64,000 nucleotides of DNA from Larimichthys crocea (lineage: Eukaryota; Chordata; Actinopteri; Sciaenidae). A program made the position numbers and the translations under genes. Below, piece after piece: positions 1 to 12,076 of the stretch. The stretch spans positions 1,356,792-1,420,791 of the forward strand of contig NC_040013.1 of the NCBI RefSeq assembly GCF_000972845.2, in the 5' to 3' direction. Each line of letters opens with the position of its first letter. The stretch's first letter is position 1. The notes under the pieces were generated by a model. That model was not told the origin of the DNA and searched no databases. It saw only the letters and a list, made by a program, of their open reading frames with translations.

Positions 1-1
1 C

Positions 2-208
2 CTCACGGCCATGGCGTCCGCCTGTGTCAACCCCATCATCTACGGCTTCCTCAACAGCAACTTCCAGAAACAGCTCAAGTCCACGCTGTTGCGTTGTCGC
101 TGCTGGGGGGTGGCAGAGAGGTACGAGAGCGTCCCGCTCTCCACCGTCAGCACCGAGGTCACCAAGGGGTCGATCTTGAGCAATGGATCTATCAGCATCA
201 ATTCTTAA
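2..208 (+). CDS. npy4r: Neuropeptide Y receptor Y4, C-terminal end (partial)
   Basis: This is the 3' end of a class A GPCR gene; the 5' part lies outside the window. The frame is open from base 2 to the stop at 206-208 and encodes 68 residues. It begins in transmembrane helix 7: an [11 protein letters not shown] stretch contains the NPxxY-type motif NPIIY, followed by GFLNSNF as found in NPY-family receptors. The cytoplasmic tail has a cysteine cluster (LLRCRC), a likely palmitoylation site, and ends with [13 protein letters not shown]. That tail closely resembles the PLSTVHTEVSKGS tail of mammalian Y4, which is why I assign Y4 rather than Y1, Y2 or Y8. Y4 binds pancreatic polypeptide, PYY and NPY and couples to Gi at the plasma membrane. 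No intron is visible in the part shown, as expected for a receptor whose coding region is usually one exon. Y4 versus another Y1-subfamily member is inferred from the tail alone. Confidence 0.85.
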   Translation, partial: LTAMASACVNPIIYGFLNSNFQKQLKSTLLRCRCWGVAERYESVPLSTVSTEVTKGSILSNGSISINS

Positions 209-1082
209 ACCCAAGCTTTTTCAGTCAAAGACAAAGAAACTAGCAGAGGGCCTCTTCCGCCCTCATTGTGTCATCCCGTGAAGCTTTTCTTGCTTCGTTG
301 CGTCCAAAAGCAAGGTTGACATTTACAAAGTTACAAACCTCACAACAGCAGCCCGGAGGGAGTCGACTGAAAACAGCTTGGCGCCGTGCCCTCGATTCAA
401 CATGAATCACATCTAAGAGGAAGTAGATAACAAGAATGATGGTACAAAGGTTGGACAAGTTTAAGTATTGTTGTGTGACTGAAGGCACTTTACATAAGCA
501 CTTTTGGATAGTTCATTCCCCCGTGTGCTGTGTGCACAAACACATGAAGAGACAGCGTTTAATCCGGCTTATATGTTTTCTTTCCAAAGATCTGGGATCT
601 GCTCAGAAATCACGTTTAAAATGAGACATCCAGGGTTTGTTTTCCACCACTGGGCTCATGTTCTTTTCACTTTAGCTGTTTTATGTTATTAGTATTGATG
701 AAAATATTAAGGGATTGTGAACTGTGATGTGTTAACGCGTAACCGATGGAGAAAACATTAAATGTGACTCCAGGCGTTTCATTTAGACGACGTACTAACA
801 TCATCTTAATGTATTTCTTATTACCTAAAGTCACCACAGACGGCGTAATGATCTTTTTAAACTCGAAACCTCGGCATACATTTCATGCTGTCGCCGAGGT
901 CTGCGCTCCAGTGTATTCTGCCATACAATAACCATATATCAAGTGCCATAAAACAAAATAAAAGTGGCAGTTAGTGGGGACATTGCCCGAGTTGCTGTAT
1001 ATATAACGTCACTGAATACATGTACAGCTTTGTAAAAGATGTGACACTTGTAGTTTATGGTGGTGTGGTTTATGGGAATAAA
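209..1082 (+). other. npy4r: npy4r 3' UTR (probable)
   Basis: AT-rich noncoding sequence follows the receptor stop codon. Two AATAAA signals lie at 957-962 and 1077-1082, so the transcript probably ends near 980 or 1100. The ORFs here are short and do not look coding. Confidence 0.5.
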
Positions 1083-1427
1083 GAGCACTGTGTAGCGTAG
1101 CAGATATCTGTTATTGGTCACTTCTCTTTGTGCTGTTGAACTGAATTAAAACATTTACTTTTATCTTTAATGATATCGTCTATGTTGTGATATTGCTGTG
1201 TTTGTTTCACTGTCACTTTGCGGGTCGGTTCATCGTGTTAAAGTGTGGTTGTGTGAGACTAAGCTAATGTACTGCTGTGGATGGGGGATACAACTAAATG
1301 TATCTCAGCCATTTAAAAAAATCAATATCAGTCCAAGTGTACGTTATATTTAGAATATTTTCATCTGTTCGCCTTACTGTCAGATGGCTCTTCCCAACTG
1401 GAAACTGAAGCGTTTGTATCGATCTAA

Positions 1428-2010
1428 GCGCTCCTCAAAGCCACCAGACTTCATTGACAAAACACTTTCTCATCAACCGCTGCCTTGATCACTCAGTTTG
1501 TTGGTGTAATTGTGTGACTTCGATTGCTTTGGATCATGGACCAACAACTCCCGTGTTCTGTGAGGTAAAACACATTCAACGCTTTACCTTGTTGTCAGAC
1601 GTCAGAAGTGTTTCTATCGATCTATGCGCTCGTCAAAGCCACCAAACTTCATTTTACCTTGCTGAACATGGGAGTGCTCTGATTGGTTAGTTTGTTGGTG
1701 TAATTGTGTGACTTTGATTGCTTTGGATCATGGACCAACAACTCCTGTGTTCTGTGAGGTAAAATTGCTGTTTTTGTCAATGGAGTCTGGTGGTTTTGAA
1801 GAGAGTATAATGGATGTATTATTATTTATACTCTCATCAAAGCCACCAGACTTCATTGACAAAAACAGTCGATCGAGTCCATCCCATTGGCATTGCTGTG
1901 TGACTTTGGTTGCTTTGGATTCAGGCAGATGTGGACTAACAACTCCCATCTTGAAGGTGAAATTATGTTTTTATCAATGAAGTCTGGTGGCTTTGGACAG
2001 AGAACGGCTG
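1428..2010. repeat. Three-unit tandem repeat with inverted ends
   Basis: A unit of about 200 bp occurs three times. The module AAAGCCACCAGACTTCATTG begins near 1438, 1637 (diverged) and 1839. A second module with GACCAACAACTCCNGTGTTC lies near 1540, 1733 and, diverged, 1937. The inverse of the first module (AATGAAGTCTGGTGGCTTTG) closes the block near 1976-1995, and another inverse copy lies near 1780-1796. The block therefore looks like a mobile element with inverted termini that has been internally amplified. No transposase is visible. I do not know the family. Confidence 0.65.
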
Positions 2011-2191
2011 TAGTTTCCCATTAAAAAGCAGCGAAAAGTGGTTCAAATATTGTAAATACAGCGTGCACTTGATTACACACTGATTTCGAACTCTTTTATG
2101 TGGTTAAATACTTTGTGTTGCTGCCCCCATCCACAGCAGCGGCAATTTCTGTGGCTGTGAAGTGAAGCCAAATCACTGGAAGTGCCAAAAC

Positions 2192-2570
2192 TTGAGGCTG
2201 GCTCCAGAAGTCTCCGTAAGTCCCCATGTTAAGGGTCAAACTCACAATTAAGACAACGTTAACTTATCGTGGAGGTGAAGTAAACCTCTAATAACGTCAG
2301 CCAAGATGGAGTCTTCTGACATTTATCCACAAACTTGTTTTTGGTTCACCGCTGACGTTACGGTTTACTAAAGATGAAACTATTTTATTCAGCCACAACA
2401 GAGTGATATTCTCAGTACATTTTGTTCTTCTTTTGTTTAAACTTCTTCTTTTCCACAAACACTGACACCACATTTACATAAAGCTTTGTTCCAGACTTCC
2501 ATGTTATATAGGGACCTATGTCCAAATGTCCAACTTCACAGCAGAAATAAACATGTTTACAGCCTGGTAC
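2192..2570. repeat. Dispersed fish repeat, interrupted copy
   Basis: The ends of this block (GAGGCTGGCTCCAGAAG at the left, and AACTTCACAGCAGAAATAAA plus ACATGTTTACAGCCTGGTAC at the right) are found side by side at 48.95-49.04 kb. Here about 290 bp of unrelated sequence (roughly 2228-2517) separates the two halves, as if another element inserted. An inverted piece of the right half is also present near 5285-5310. Confidence 0.55.
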
Positions 2571-3686
2571 AAAAAACAGTTTTGGTCTCTGTAGCTAATT
2601 TCCCCGTTCATGACAACTGTACTGAGGGTGAATTTATATACAACTCACCTGTTCACATTATATTAAGGCTTAAAGTTATGCAGGGTTAAGAGCGTGGACG
2701 CTTTGACTGACAGGTGGGTGTTGTTACAGATGGCTTGTTTAAGCTTTAACCTTGTGTGACCACAGAGTTTAAGCTCTGGGTGACGTCTCGGATACGCCAT
2801 CCATTCTTTTTACTGTCATTGGGTAAAACATGAACTGTCCCTTTAAAGGCGAAATGGCACACTGTGACCAAACTGCAACCATTTAATCCCCATATTCTAG
2901 CCGTGATGACTTCAGTCGACGCTCGCCGTGCTCGGCTTGGCTGTAGTCTGCGGTTCTTCTACGAGGCAGTCAATATTTTTAAAATCCCTCTGAGGTCCGA
3001 CTCAGTGTGTCTGCCTCCGTGTGCATTTTTCAGGGGGAGGTCTGAGATCAGCAACACATTTTAGATGTGCTTGTAGTGTTGAATAAATCAGAATAATGTC
3101 CAAATGTGTCAGCTAAGAGGAAAGGCTGTTGCTGTGTGAGGAGGTCAGATGTGCTGATGTTTTTACCCCTTGGACGCCTCAAACAACCTCCTGTAACTGC
3201 TTTCAGTTTAAGCCCTCAGAGAGCTCTCAGAGGTCCTCGTCCACATAATTGACTGCTTGCTTCCGCCGCCTTTGGCCGGAGATAACCTCTGCAGACTGTC
3301 CTCTTCGATATTTCCTTCTCTTCATATGCCTTTTCATCTCATACAAACACCACTGAATGGAGTGTTCGTTTTGTTCCCAAAAGAAAAGGTGCCGGATGTG
3401 CTCGAGCGACCCTCGACGAGAGGTGGAGGCTAACTGTGGATGTTTCCTATTGTTTCTTTAAGGACCTGTGAAGAGGCCATGAAATGAAGCTCAGCTAAAG
3501 ACACACTTAATGAGTACAAGGGCCCAGACTGCTCGTCAATGGAAGCCTTCCAGATAGATTAACATCTCTGGCTCTCAGCATTTTAATTTAGAGAGAGTCT
3601 CGTGCAGGAATCACAGGAACATGAACCACACAGCTGGCCAAAATATTCTCCAAGTAAGAAAAGAGCATAATAATGTATCCACTTAT
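2571..3686. other. Noncoding sequence, no gene seen
   Basis: There is no convincing coding exon. The part from about 3150 to 3660 is unique-looking, without obvious repeats, and carries short AT-rich homeodomain-like and GATA-like motifs. It could be conserved noncoding DNA, but that cannot be judged from one sequence. Confidence 0.3.
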
Positions 3687-4141
3687 TCCATTTCCCCATA
3701 TTAATCATAACTTTTTAATGCTTTCTGTTGCTCTGTAGAACAAAGTCCTTCCTCATGGAGATCGAGAGGCTGCAAAATGCTCCATACAGCGCTCAGCATG
3801 CAGAAAGGAGCCGTACAGTGTGAATGTAAATAAGCAGGGTCAGTGTTATATAAGAGATATGCTACAAAATCATTGTTCGGTTAAGTTCAGCGCCCCTTTG
3901 CTCCCTCATGAGAGGTTTGTTTTGGCAGATGTAAAGGTCACACAGAGTCCTAATGGTGGTATTAAACCCCGCGTCTGCAGGACGTATGGAAGCAGACAGG
4001 TATGGTCGAACACGGAGATGAGCTCAGCCGATGAATTAAATCCACTATATGAACGCCGTCCTGTGTATGTAGAAATATTCAGTGTATTCTGGAAGATATT
4101 TCTGGGCTTTAATCTCCTCCGTGTCTTCTGTCGTATTAATA

Positions 4142-4200
4142 ACACACACACACACACACACTCATGCACTCATGCACACACACACACACACACGCACACA
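4142..4200. repeat. (CA)n microsatellite
   Basis: A CA dinucleotide tract is interrupted by CTCATG and CG variants. The matching tract in copy B (about 12513-12560) is shorter and interrupted differently. Confidence 0.9.
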
Positions 4201-4312
4201 GACAGTTTTGTCTTGCATTACACAAGCAGACTTGACAGCCCGGAATAGAAACACCCTGATTGGTGTCGGCCAGTTTTTTTTTCCGCATGCATGTGCAGTC
4301 ATCACAACAATG

Positions 4313-4356
<44 letters not shown>

Positions 4357-4391
4357 GATGGATGGATGGATGCCATAGCTCTACAATAGAG
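4313..4391. repeat. (GATA)n microsatellite with repeat-borne flank
   Basis: About eleven GATA units pass into GATG units and then into the flank TGCCATAGCTCTACAATAGA. The same tetranucleotide-plus-flank arrangement occurs in copy B (12.68-12.90 kb) and, in inverse orientation, at 54.93-55.01 kb. The microsatellite therefore appears to travel with a dispersed element. Confidence 0.8.
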
Positions 4392-6179
4392 CAGCCAGGC
4401 ATTCTTTCATCTTTACAGTCTCGCCCTGGCAGTTTAGGACGTGGCCTCGGCGTCTGACCTTCCATCATTTTCTCTGGTCAGGAGAACAGAGGTAGACCAC
4501 AGTCTGCTTCAGTTGCCTGGTTACAGTTTCCTCGGGGGTTTCAATGGGTTTCCTTCAAGCTGACACAGAGCACCGAGCTATTAAAGGCACTTTATTAAAC
4601 GGTGACGGAGGAGCTACACCACAGGTGTTAGTGGAGGATGCATAGAACACACAGTACTACTCCTTTGACTTGTTAAGGTGGTATGATTGTAAACAGACCC
4701 TTTATTGTAAGAGGGAGTTTTTCATTTTGATATGTTGGGAAAAACAGTACAGTAATAACTTTTATGAGGGGTGTATTCCATTTAGGTGTGCCAAAGGATT
4801 GATAGCACACTCATGTTCGTACATCACTAATTAGCCATCGCATTAAATCTCATTTGTTTGCCGTATAAAAACATCAGCGTTACAACAACAATATGTCGTT
4901 TTATTGGGGGTTATAAGATTAAACCTGAGGAAATTACTTATCACTGCCAAGAAACACTCACTCATAACCCCCCTGTTAACACTGTGAATGGATATATTTA
5001 GCTAGGTATTGAGTCAGATACTTAGATACACTGATACTGTCACAGGTTTGACGAAAACTAGCTAGCCTTTGCTGTGATTATTTGTTACCATCGGACAGAA
5101 TGAGCTAGCTATTGGAAAGTTGGAGTTTACATTTGGACTTGAAGTCGTATTTCCAACTTGGGAAGTCCAACATCACCAACCCCAGACCTCAAAATCCAAG
5201 CCACGACTCCCGGGTAATCGAAAAATCTGCAGTGTCATGGATCATCGGTGGACTTGAGGCGGGCTGAATGAAGCCTGACCAGGCTGTAAACATGTTTATT
5301 TCTGCTGTGAATGGATGTTTTAGGAACTACAGGACTTCCACATTGGCTTCATTCCACAGACACTTAGGTTGATGCTTCATGCATCAATAGTAGTGAAAGC
5401 TTGTGTGTCTAATTAAATCAGGTGTACACACACACTTTTATCTGTGGACATGTTGTTAAGGTGTTTGTATATGCAGCTTGTAATGTTGTTATCAATGCTG
5501 ACAGTGGTTAGTCTTGCTAGAGCTTGGCTTTCCGTCAACCTCAATGTGACGTCCGCTTAACCTAACTGGCTACTGGCTGCAGGAGGACATAAAGTATCCA
5601 TCTAACTCACGACAGGCAAGCGAATAAGTGTGTTTCCACTAAGTAGAACTATTCCATCAGTAAGGTGACGTTCTACGTCTTTAGGCCCAGTATAAGATGT
5701 CGGAAAAAGGCAAACCCAGGACCCAGACTTCCCCTGACAATGCACCTGTTTTCTCTCCTTAGGTTACACGAGGCCACGTGGGGACTTTGAGGTCCTCAGC
5801 AGTATTAGTTGTTTGGCTTTGGTTGGGAACAGTAGGTGCCAGTCTGTCTCAACACTGTGGTGTCCAGGGTCACAGAGACCTGTTGCTGCCTTCATAGACA
5901 TAATAGATAGCTTGTTGTTGAAGGTCCAATCTGCGTAAACAGACATCTGTGTCTGCAGACTAGAATATGCTGACAATAACACCTCCATGGGTAAAGACAT
6001 TCTCTGTGACTCATTCTGGGCGTGTAGTATTTGTGGTGTTATCTTGGGGTTTAAAGTCGATCCACCAGGATGAGTTGGGGCAGAATGTGAGACCGACTCA
6101 GGCACTTCTGATGAACTTTGAGAGTGTCTCTAATTCTCCTTGGCCAAGAGTCAATAAATAATATAGCATAAGACATCAG

Positions 6180-6760
6180 AGGCTCCTGAACACTTTCTTC
6201 ACAACAATGCACCTAAGCTCTTTGCCTCTCCTGGCAGGTAGTGGGCCCATAGCATGACGTCTCCAACCAGATGCTTGCTGGTAAGCTCCCCTGCTGGGTC
6301 TGGCTCCAGAAGGGGACCCCAGTTTCCATAGTCTGGGTGAGGTCCTGCAACTCGTCAGGGTCTCTTTCATGGTTGTCCAATTTGCCTTTGGGAGACCCTA
6401 CCAGGGGCTATTGCCTCAGACAGCACAGCCCCAGGGATGACAGAGATACCGAGACCCCACCACCATGTAAGGTAGCAATTCTTTGGGTTAGGAGCTATAG
6501 AGAGAGGGTCAGGAGCTCAGACATCCAGAGGGAACTCGCTGCTGCTGGTGGTTCAACATCTGTTTGTAACTTTCGAGGTGTTCCAAGCAGGTGCTAGAAC
6601 CTCCTGGAGGGACTACATAGCACCATCTAGCCTGGGAACACCTCGGGATCCTCCAGGAGGAGCTGGAATGTGTTGCTTGGGTGAGGGACGTCTTGAACCA
6701 ACTGTTAAACATGACGTGACCCAACCCTGGACAAGACGAAGAAAGTGGATGGATGAATCA
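6180..6760 (+). mobile_element. Degenerate LINE-derived fragment
   Basis: The right part (6570-6760) resembles the 3' end of a fish non-LTR retrotransposon. It contains the reading SWRDYIAPSSLGTPRD-, the bases GGGATCCTCCAGGAGGAGCT, and a tail of GGATGGATGA units. The left part resembles noncoding portions of similar elements. No open reverse transcriptase remains. The same fragment lies in copy B at about 14.70-15.27 kb. Confidence 0.6.
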
Positions 6761-8289
6761 TCTGTAGTTTGATTACTTTCTCTGCTGTTAAACTAGTTTA
6801 CACATTATTTATTCCTCCTCCACAAGAATTAAACACACATTTATTTAGACCAACCTGCATCCACGCTGAGATTGCGTCCTCGTGTTCTCAGTTTCAGGGC
6901 TCGGTGGGACTAATTAGAGGAAACCTGGTGGACCTCACAGCAGGTATTTTCTGTTTGAAATCATCACGCCCTGCTTCTTTTCTCTGAATGTATTCTTTAA
7001 TACGCTGCAGCTTTGATGTTCCCACGTTTTTAACGTCATTAATTTTAAACTGGAATGGTAGGTGGACGGTCACTGAGATGTCACTGATCTTGAGTCAATA
7101 TTTTCTGTCCTGCCGTCGTGTATTTATCCCTTATCAAATCACTTTCAATAAAGGACAATACTTGACCCATATGGCGTCGACAAAGTAGAGACGAAACTCA
7201 CATTTTCTGTCCCGCGTGTTTGCAGAGTAACGGCAGAGCGACTTTGAAAACGCACTTTCCACTGAAGATAAGAGTGTTAGCGCCCCGTCCGCCCGTCAGC
7301 AGGATATTACAGGCTGTTGTATCACTGTCAAACCTCCATGATGAATGAATGAACTTCGATTTGTTGTATTCAGTTTGTTTAAACACACACACTGCTCAGA
7401 TCATTTCTATGTTGCTCGTCCGGCCGTGAATAAAAGACTTTTATAATCCAGAGGAGATTGTGGAGTGTACGCAAAAACAAAGCAAGCAGGCGGTGAGCGA
7501 TTACAATGCAATAAATTGGCTTGGACACATGTTCTCATGGTGAACAAACACAATAAAGTACAGTGGATTACAATGAAGTACAGTATTATCAGGGTCTGAT
7601 ACGGCCTGGAGGAAAACACAGTCGTGTCTCAGCTGCTGAGAGATTTTTGGAGGAAGTCTCTGGTAGTTTTCTGGCGCCACCTGGTGACTCAACAACGCAA
7701 AGCTTAAAACTCAGAGAGGGATGGAAAAGTCCTGGAGAAGGATGAGATGAACCTGAAGCCATCCTGTCATCACCATTCTGTTACACTCTGCTGCACATGA
7801 GCTGATCTGGTGCCTGTTATATAATATTACAACTGTTTATATCATTAATTATCCACTGACTGACCTCTGTCTATATTCTGAGTGTGTGATGTTTTTTACA
7901 TTGTGTCTGTACGAGGCTGTGTATCGGTATGTTTAGGTGTTAGTTTCAGGTACTTGTTTGGAGTATTTCTTTGAAGTATGAAGTGGTAAAAACGTATTTA
8001 TACATTAAAACACCAACCTTGACCCTGAAGTTAACAGTACTAACATTCTTTTACCGTAATCTTAGAAAGGGTTATACTGTTTTTATTACAGTGCACAGTT
8101 GAGTCCTTCATCTGGCATCGACATTCATCGCAGGAGAAGCTCAGCTGTAATTAATAACACTGATAACGAGAGCATTCCATTCAGGTCAGTGTGGTCCTGG
8201 TCACTGACAATTAATGGGACGGAGCCATCGTTAGTTAACTCCAACAGCAGGCTGCCTACAGTAACCTACACACTTGATCTACTGGGTGG

Positions 8290-8705
8290 TGTTGGGCGGT
8301 GGTAGAAGTTACAGAGGAAGGGTGGATGGAGAGATAAAGGGAAGAAGGACATGGAGATGAAGGGTGAAGAGGAAGAAGAAGGGTGGAGGTGGAGGTGGAG
8401 GATGGGAAAGGAAGAGGGAAGATGAAAGACAGTTGGTCGAAAGGTGGAAACGAAGACGGATGGGAGAAGTCTCACATCTCACATCCATCTAGAAAGGACG
8501 GAGATAAAGGAGGAAGCCGGAGGAGGAGGAAGGGTGGATGATTAAAGGAATGAAGACGAAGGAGAGGAAGGTCGGAAAGTTTAATGAAGCAAGATTAACG
8601 AGAGGAGGTGGACACGGTGAAGGAGGGAGACGCAGGAGAGGAAGGACGGATGGATGGAAGATAAAAGATGGAATGAATAAAGGATGGAGAGGACGGGTGG
8701 AGGAG
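8290..8705. repeat. Purine-rich (GGA/GAA) low-complexity tract
   Basis: About 400 bp are almost pure G and A on this strand, made of AGGA, GGTGGA, GATGGA and AAGGA motifs without a strict period. Long purine runs of this kind can adopt H-DNA or bind GAGA-type factors. The open frames here and on the other strand are composition artefacts. Copy B carries it at 16.78-17.19 kb. Confidence 0.75.
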
Positions 8706-9315
8706 CTGACTTTGTCTTTGTCCTGAGTAACCGTGTTTCTTCTTTTGTGTCAGTTGAACACAAAAGAAAGAATAATAAAAACCTTCATTTTTAAAAAAAA
8801 ATGCATTTTGTGTTCTCGGTCTAATTAAATTTGTTCTGAAACATTTTAAGTGACAAACATGCAAAGAAATCAGGAAGGGGGCAAACACCTTTATCACCTG
8901 TTAATGATTTCTAAAGCGCAGCAGGCCAAGCTGAAGGTTCACTCTTCTTACTGACTTGCTGAGTCAACCTGTTTAGTTTCACCTTGTGTCTCTTTGTGTC
9001 GCAGTTGGTTTTCTCCGTGTGAACCTCCAGCTGAAGGTAAGGAACAAGTTTTTAATGTGTGACTCGTTAACACAAGCTGTCGTCAGCTTAGTTACACTAG
9101 AAACCTCCATGGAAAACGTCATGAGGTCAGGAAAGATGTGAGGGATCATTCATAAGGACTTAGGAAAAGATAAGCACAGTGCTCAGAGAGTATGACTGCA
9201 CTTTCACTAGCTACGTAATTAGTTGACGAATGACCAAACTGTGTCTGAGAGTGATGTATGTCCATGTTTGCATGCTGAAAGAGGATGTGCTGGTCTGACC
9301 CCCCTCCCCTTTCAG

Positions 9316-10803
9316 GGTGGAGCCTGCTGGAGTCCGATGGTTGAATCCAGGGTGAGGAAGTGTAAGTGTGTGTTTTTAATTTGATTCATGAAAACAAACC
9401 ATCTTCAAACTGTGACATTCAATCCTTCAACTCTGGATTTAGATTAGATCAATCTTTGAATTTATCCCACAACAGGGAAATTCACATGTAACACAGCGAA
9501 GATAGAAATCAAGGAGGGAATCCCACAAAAGTATATTTACAAAGTACTCAAGGTTAGAAGTGCTAGATTACCAAAGCACATACGTAAGCGCGGACACAGA
9601 CCACACTAAAACTCAAAATAGCAATAGGGACATGACAAGCCAAACTCACAACTGACGTTGCAAGGTGTTTGTCAAGTCCACAGCAGCAGGGATGCAAGGA
9701 CCTCTGTCCGCCTCTGCTTAACACCCGTGGGTGTAGCGTCTGCTGCTGAAGGAGCTTGCTCAAGACCCCACAGTGTCAATGTAGGGGTGTTTGTCCCATG
9801 ATGGATGTTCAAGCTAGCCAAATCCCCTCTCACCACATTCCTCTAATGGAGTCCAGAACATCCAGGACGAGCTGGCTCTTCGAATAAGTCCTGGTTGATC
9901 TGCTCCTGGTCCCTGTCCCGTGCTGGCCCCCCTCTCCTAGCAACCACGCGTAAAGGATAGGCCCACCACAGAGGTCGTAAAAGTTCTAGAGGAGAGCTCC
10001 TGCACACTCCGAAGGACCTCAGCCCTCCTCAGCAGTGGAGAGACTCTGGTGCCCGTCTTGTAGAGAGCAGGTGTGGTGTCAGTCCAGTCCAGTTTTATGT
10101 TGAGGTGAAGACCCGGAATGGTAGCTTGCACCACCACTCTAGTCCGATCCCTGGAGTTCACCGGTGTGAAGTGTGGATGTTTTTCCTCTGGAAGTTTACA
10201 ATATTCTGCCTTCCTCTGTGCTGGTGGTCATCATCAATAATGAAGAGATGATAGATAATAACTGTCTTGTTCTCTCCCTCATCAATTCCTGTGAACTCAC
10301 AGTCGACACAAACACAGTACACAGAAAGATCAAACTGTCTGACAACAACAGGAAGATGAGAGGTGTGAAGGAGGATCAGTCATATCCTGATCATCCAGAC
10401 AGATTTGACTCCTGGTGTCAGCTGCTGTGTGGAACTGGTCTGACTGGTCGCTGTTACTGGGAGGTCGAGTGGAGCGGAGAGTTCAATAATAGTGAGTTAC
10501 AGAAGAATCAGAAGGAAAGGAGACAGTTGACGTGTTTGTTTGGAGGAATGGATCAGTCCTGGAGTCGTTCTGCTCGTGATGCTGGTTCTCTGTCCTGGCA
10601 CAAAACAGACAAAATCCACTCTCCTCCTCCTCCTCCTCCTCCTCCTCCTCCTCGTCTCCTCACAGAGTAGCAGTGTATGTGGACTGTCCTGCTGGCTCTC
10701 TGTCCTTCTACAGAGTTCCTCTGACACACTAGCCACCTCCACACCTTCAAACACCACATTCACTGAACCTCTTTATCCTGGGTTTGGGTTTCTTGTGTTC
10801 TGA
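9316..10803 (+). pseudogene. Broken B30.2 (PRY-SPRY) exon of a fish NLR-type gene
   Basis: After a TTTCAG acceptor at 9315 the reading VEPAGVRWLNP matches the linker that precedes PRY in fish NLR genes. The next codons (GLRKY-like) stop at once and are followed by about 0.9 kb of LINE-related sequence. PRY resumes near 10287 with SCELTVDTNT, then QSYPDHPDRF and TGLTGRCYWEVEWSG (PRY/SPRY boundary), then DQSWS. The C-terminal half is split over two more frames: VAVYVDCPAGSLSFYRV from 10667 and TTFTEPLYPGFGF from about 10750, with a stop at 10801-10803. A CTC trinucleotide run (10620-10653) lies at one frame change. Part of the loop after WSG is missing. B30.2 domains in these genes are C-terminal recognition modules. 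With one insertion and at least two frame changes this is a pseudogene, unless the indels are sequence errors. Confidence 0.8.
9437..10165 (-). mobile_element. Non-LTR retrotransposon fragment inside the B30.2 exon
   Basis: The minus strand reads IPGLHLNIKLDWTDTT, ALYKTG, LLRRAEVLRS and RTFTTSVVG (9937-10161), which matches the region after the reverse transcriptase domain in fish LINEs of the CR1/L2/Rex1 type. On the plus strand the left part (TTTGAATTTATCCCACAACA, GGGAAATTC) is the usual 3' tail of such elements in antisense. It is 5'-truncated and degenerate. It separates the first PRY residues from the rest of the domain. Confidence 0.65.
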
Positions 10804-12076
10804 TTCTTCAGTGTCTCTGTGTGGTCTGTAGGACGGAGAGTCTCCTCCTGTGAGACAACATTGTCTCTGCTGAACAGATCAGTTAGTGTGTCCAGGATCA
10901 CACAGCTGAGTGTTATTTCTGTCCCACACCATGTGTCCCGGTTAGATTCTGGTGGGGCCCTTGCTGCAGTGTCATACCCCTCTCTCTACCCCCATGTTCC
11001 TGTCTGCGTCTCCTACGTGTCCGTGAAGACAAAAGTCCAAAACAAAGACAGAAAAGCTGAAATAAAATGTGTCATGATGTAATGGAAAATGTATATTACA
11101 TGATTGTGTGTTCTTTTATAACCATATATATCCATGTTTGATCTCAGTAATATTACTGTGTGCCTTATAGTCTGGTTTGGTTTTCTCTGTACCTTGCACT
11201 TAGAAATCTTTCTCTCATGTATGAAGCTGTTTGTAGAGCAGTTGTTGGATTGTATAAACTTGACTTTGATCCACACGGTCCAGCAGAGCTGTTAGTGAGG
11301 TCTGATAGCCATGAGCATTCTATTGTAGCCACCAGCTACATTTAGATAGTAATCTAATAAAGGACGAATACTCCTTAGAAGTGAAAGAAATCAGCGTGGA
11401 CGCCCACCCTGAACATTTTCTGCAAACTGTCTTGTGCATTAGTAGAACTGTTCCTCTTGCAAGAATAAAATGACCTTTAAGGACCAATTGATTGACTCCA
11501 GATTTTATTTTGTGTTGGTGAGTGGTCCAGAAATTTCAGCAACAATGAGCACAGAGCATGATGGGCTACGTGTAAGGACAACACTAAGAAGAAGAATAAC
11601 ATGTACTTATATGTCTAGAGAGGTCCACAGGGCACCACGCTCACCCCTGGGGGAGGAAAGAGGATGGACCAGATTCACCTTCACTAGTCTCATGGGTTTT
11701 GTGGAACGACTCTCCAATCAGATTACTCGCTGTTGAACTACCGTTGTGTAATATATGATACCTGCAGTTTGTAGGCTCACTGTACGGATAGATTTCTCTG
11801 TTTTCAGGACAAAAGGAAAGGAGATTATCAATGGGCCCACATTGATCATATCAATCATGATTATTACATGAATGTGACTGTGTGAATAAAGACTTTAACT
11901 GCTTAATAATCATATTTGTCTGTCTCAGTTCTGTGGTAACAAACTGACTGAATAATTATAGAGTGATAAACTATGATTGAATGTGGCGCCCTCTGGTGTC
12001 AGAGTGCACACACTACAACACTATCCTGCCACATCAATGAACAAGACAATGATTTATTTGTAATGAAGCTCTTTGT
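10804..12076. other. 3' UTR-like and noncoding sequence after the B30.2 exon
   Basis: Sequence after the broken B30.2 stop resembles fish NLR 3' UTR: GACGGAGAGTCTCCTCCTGT, then an AATAAA at 11061-11066. Further AATAAA sites lie near 11464 and 11885. Nothing else is coding; the 88-codon frame at 11470-11736 has no recognisable domain. Confidence 0.4.

Larger units (their letters stand above)
3687..9110. repeat. Large duplicated segment, copy A
   Basis: This ~5.42-kb stretch recurs collinearly at 12077-17572. Matching landmarks in order are: the AACTTTTTAATGC left end; a (CA)n and a (GATA)n tract; a LINE-derived piece at 6.18-6.76 kb; a purine-rich tract at 8.3-8.7 kb; and the CTTTGTGTCGCAGTTGGTTT exon-like piece at the right end. 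No intact gene lies inside. The copies separate after AGCTTAGTTACACT (about 9097-9110): copy A continues into NLR sequence and copy B runs into a Rex3 element. Confidence 0.9.

Noticed and set aside
4136..4468. 110-codon minus-strand ORF
   Set aside because: It consists of translated CA and GATA microsatellites.
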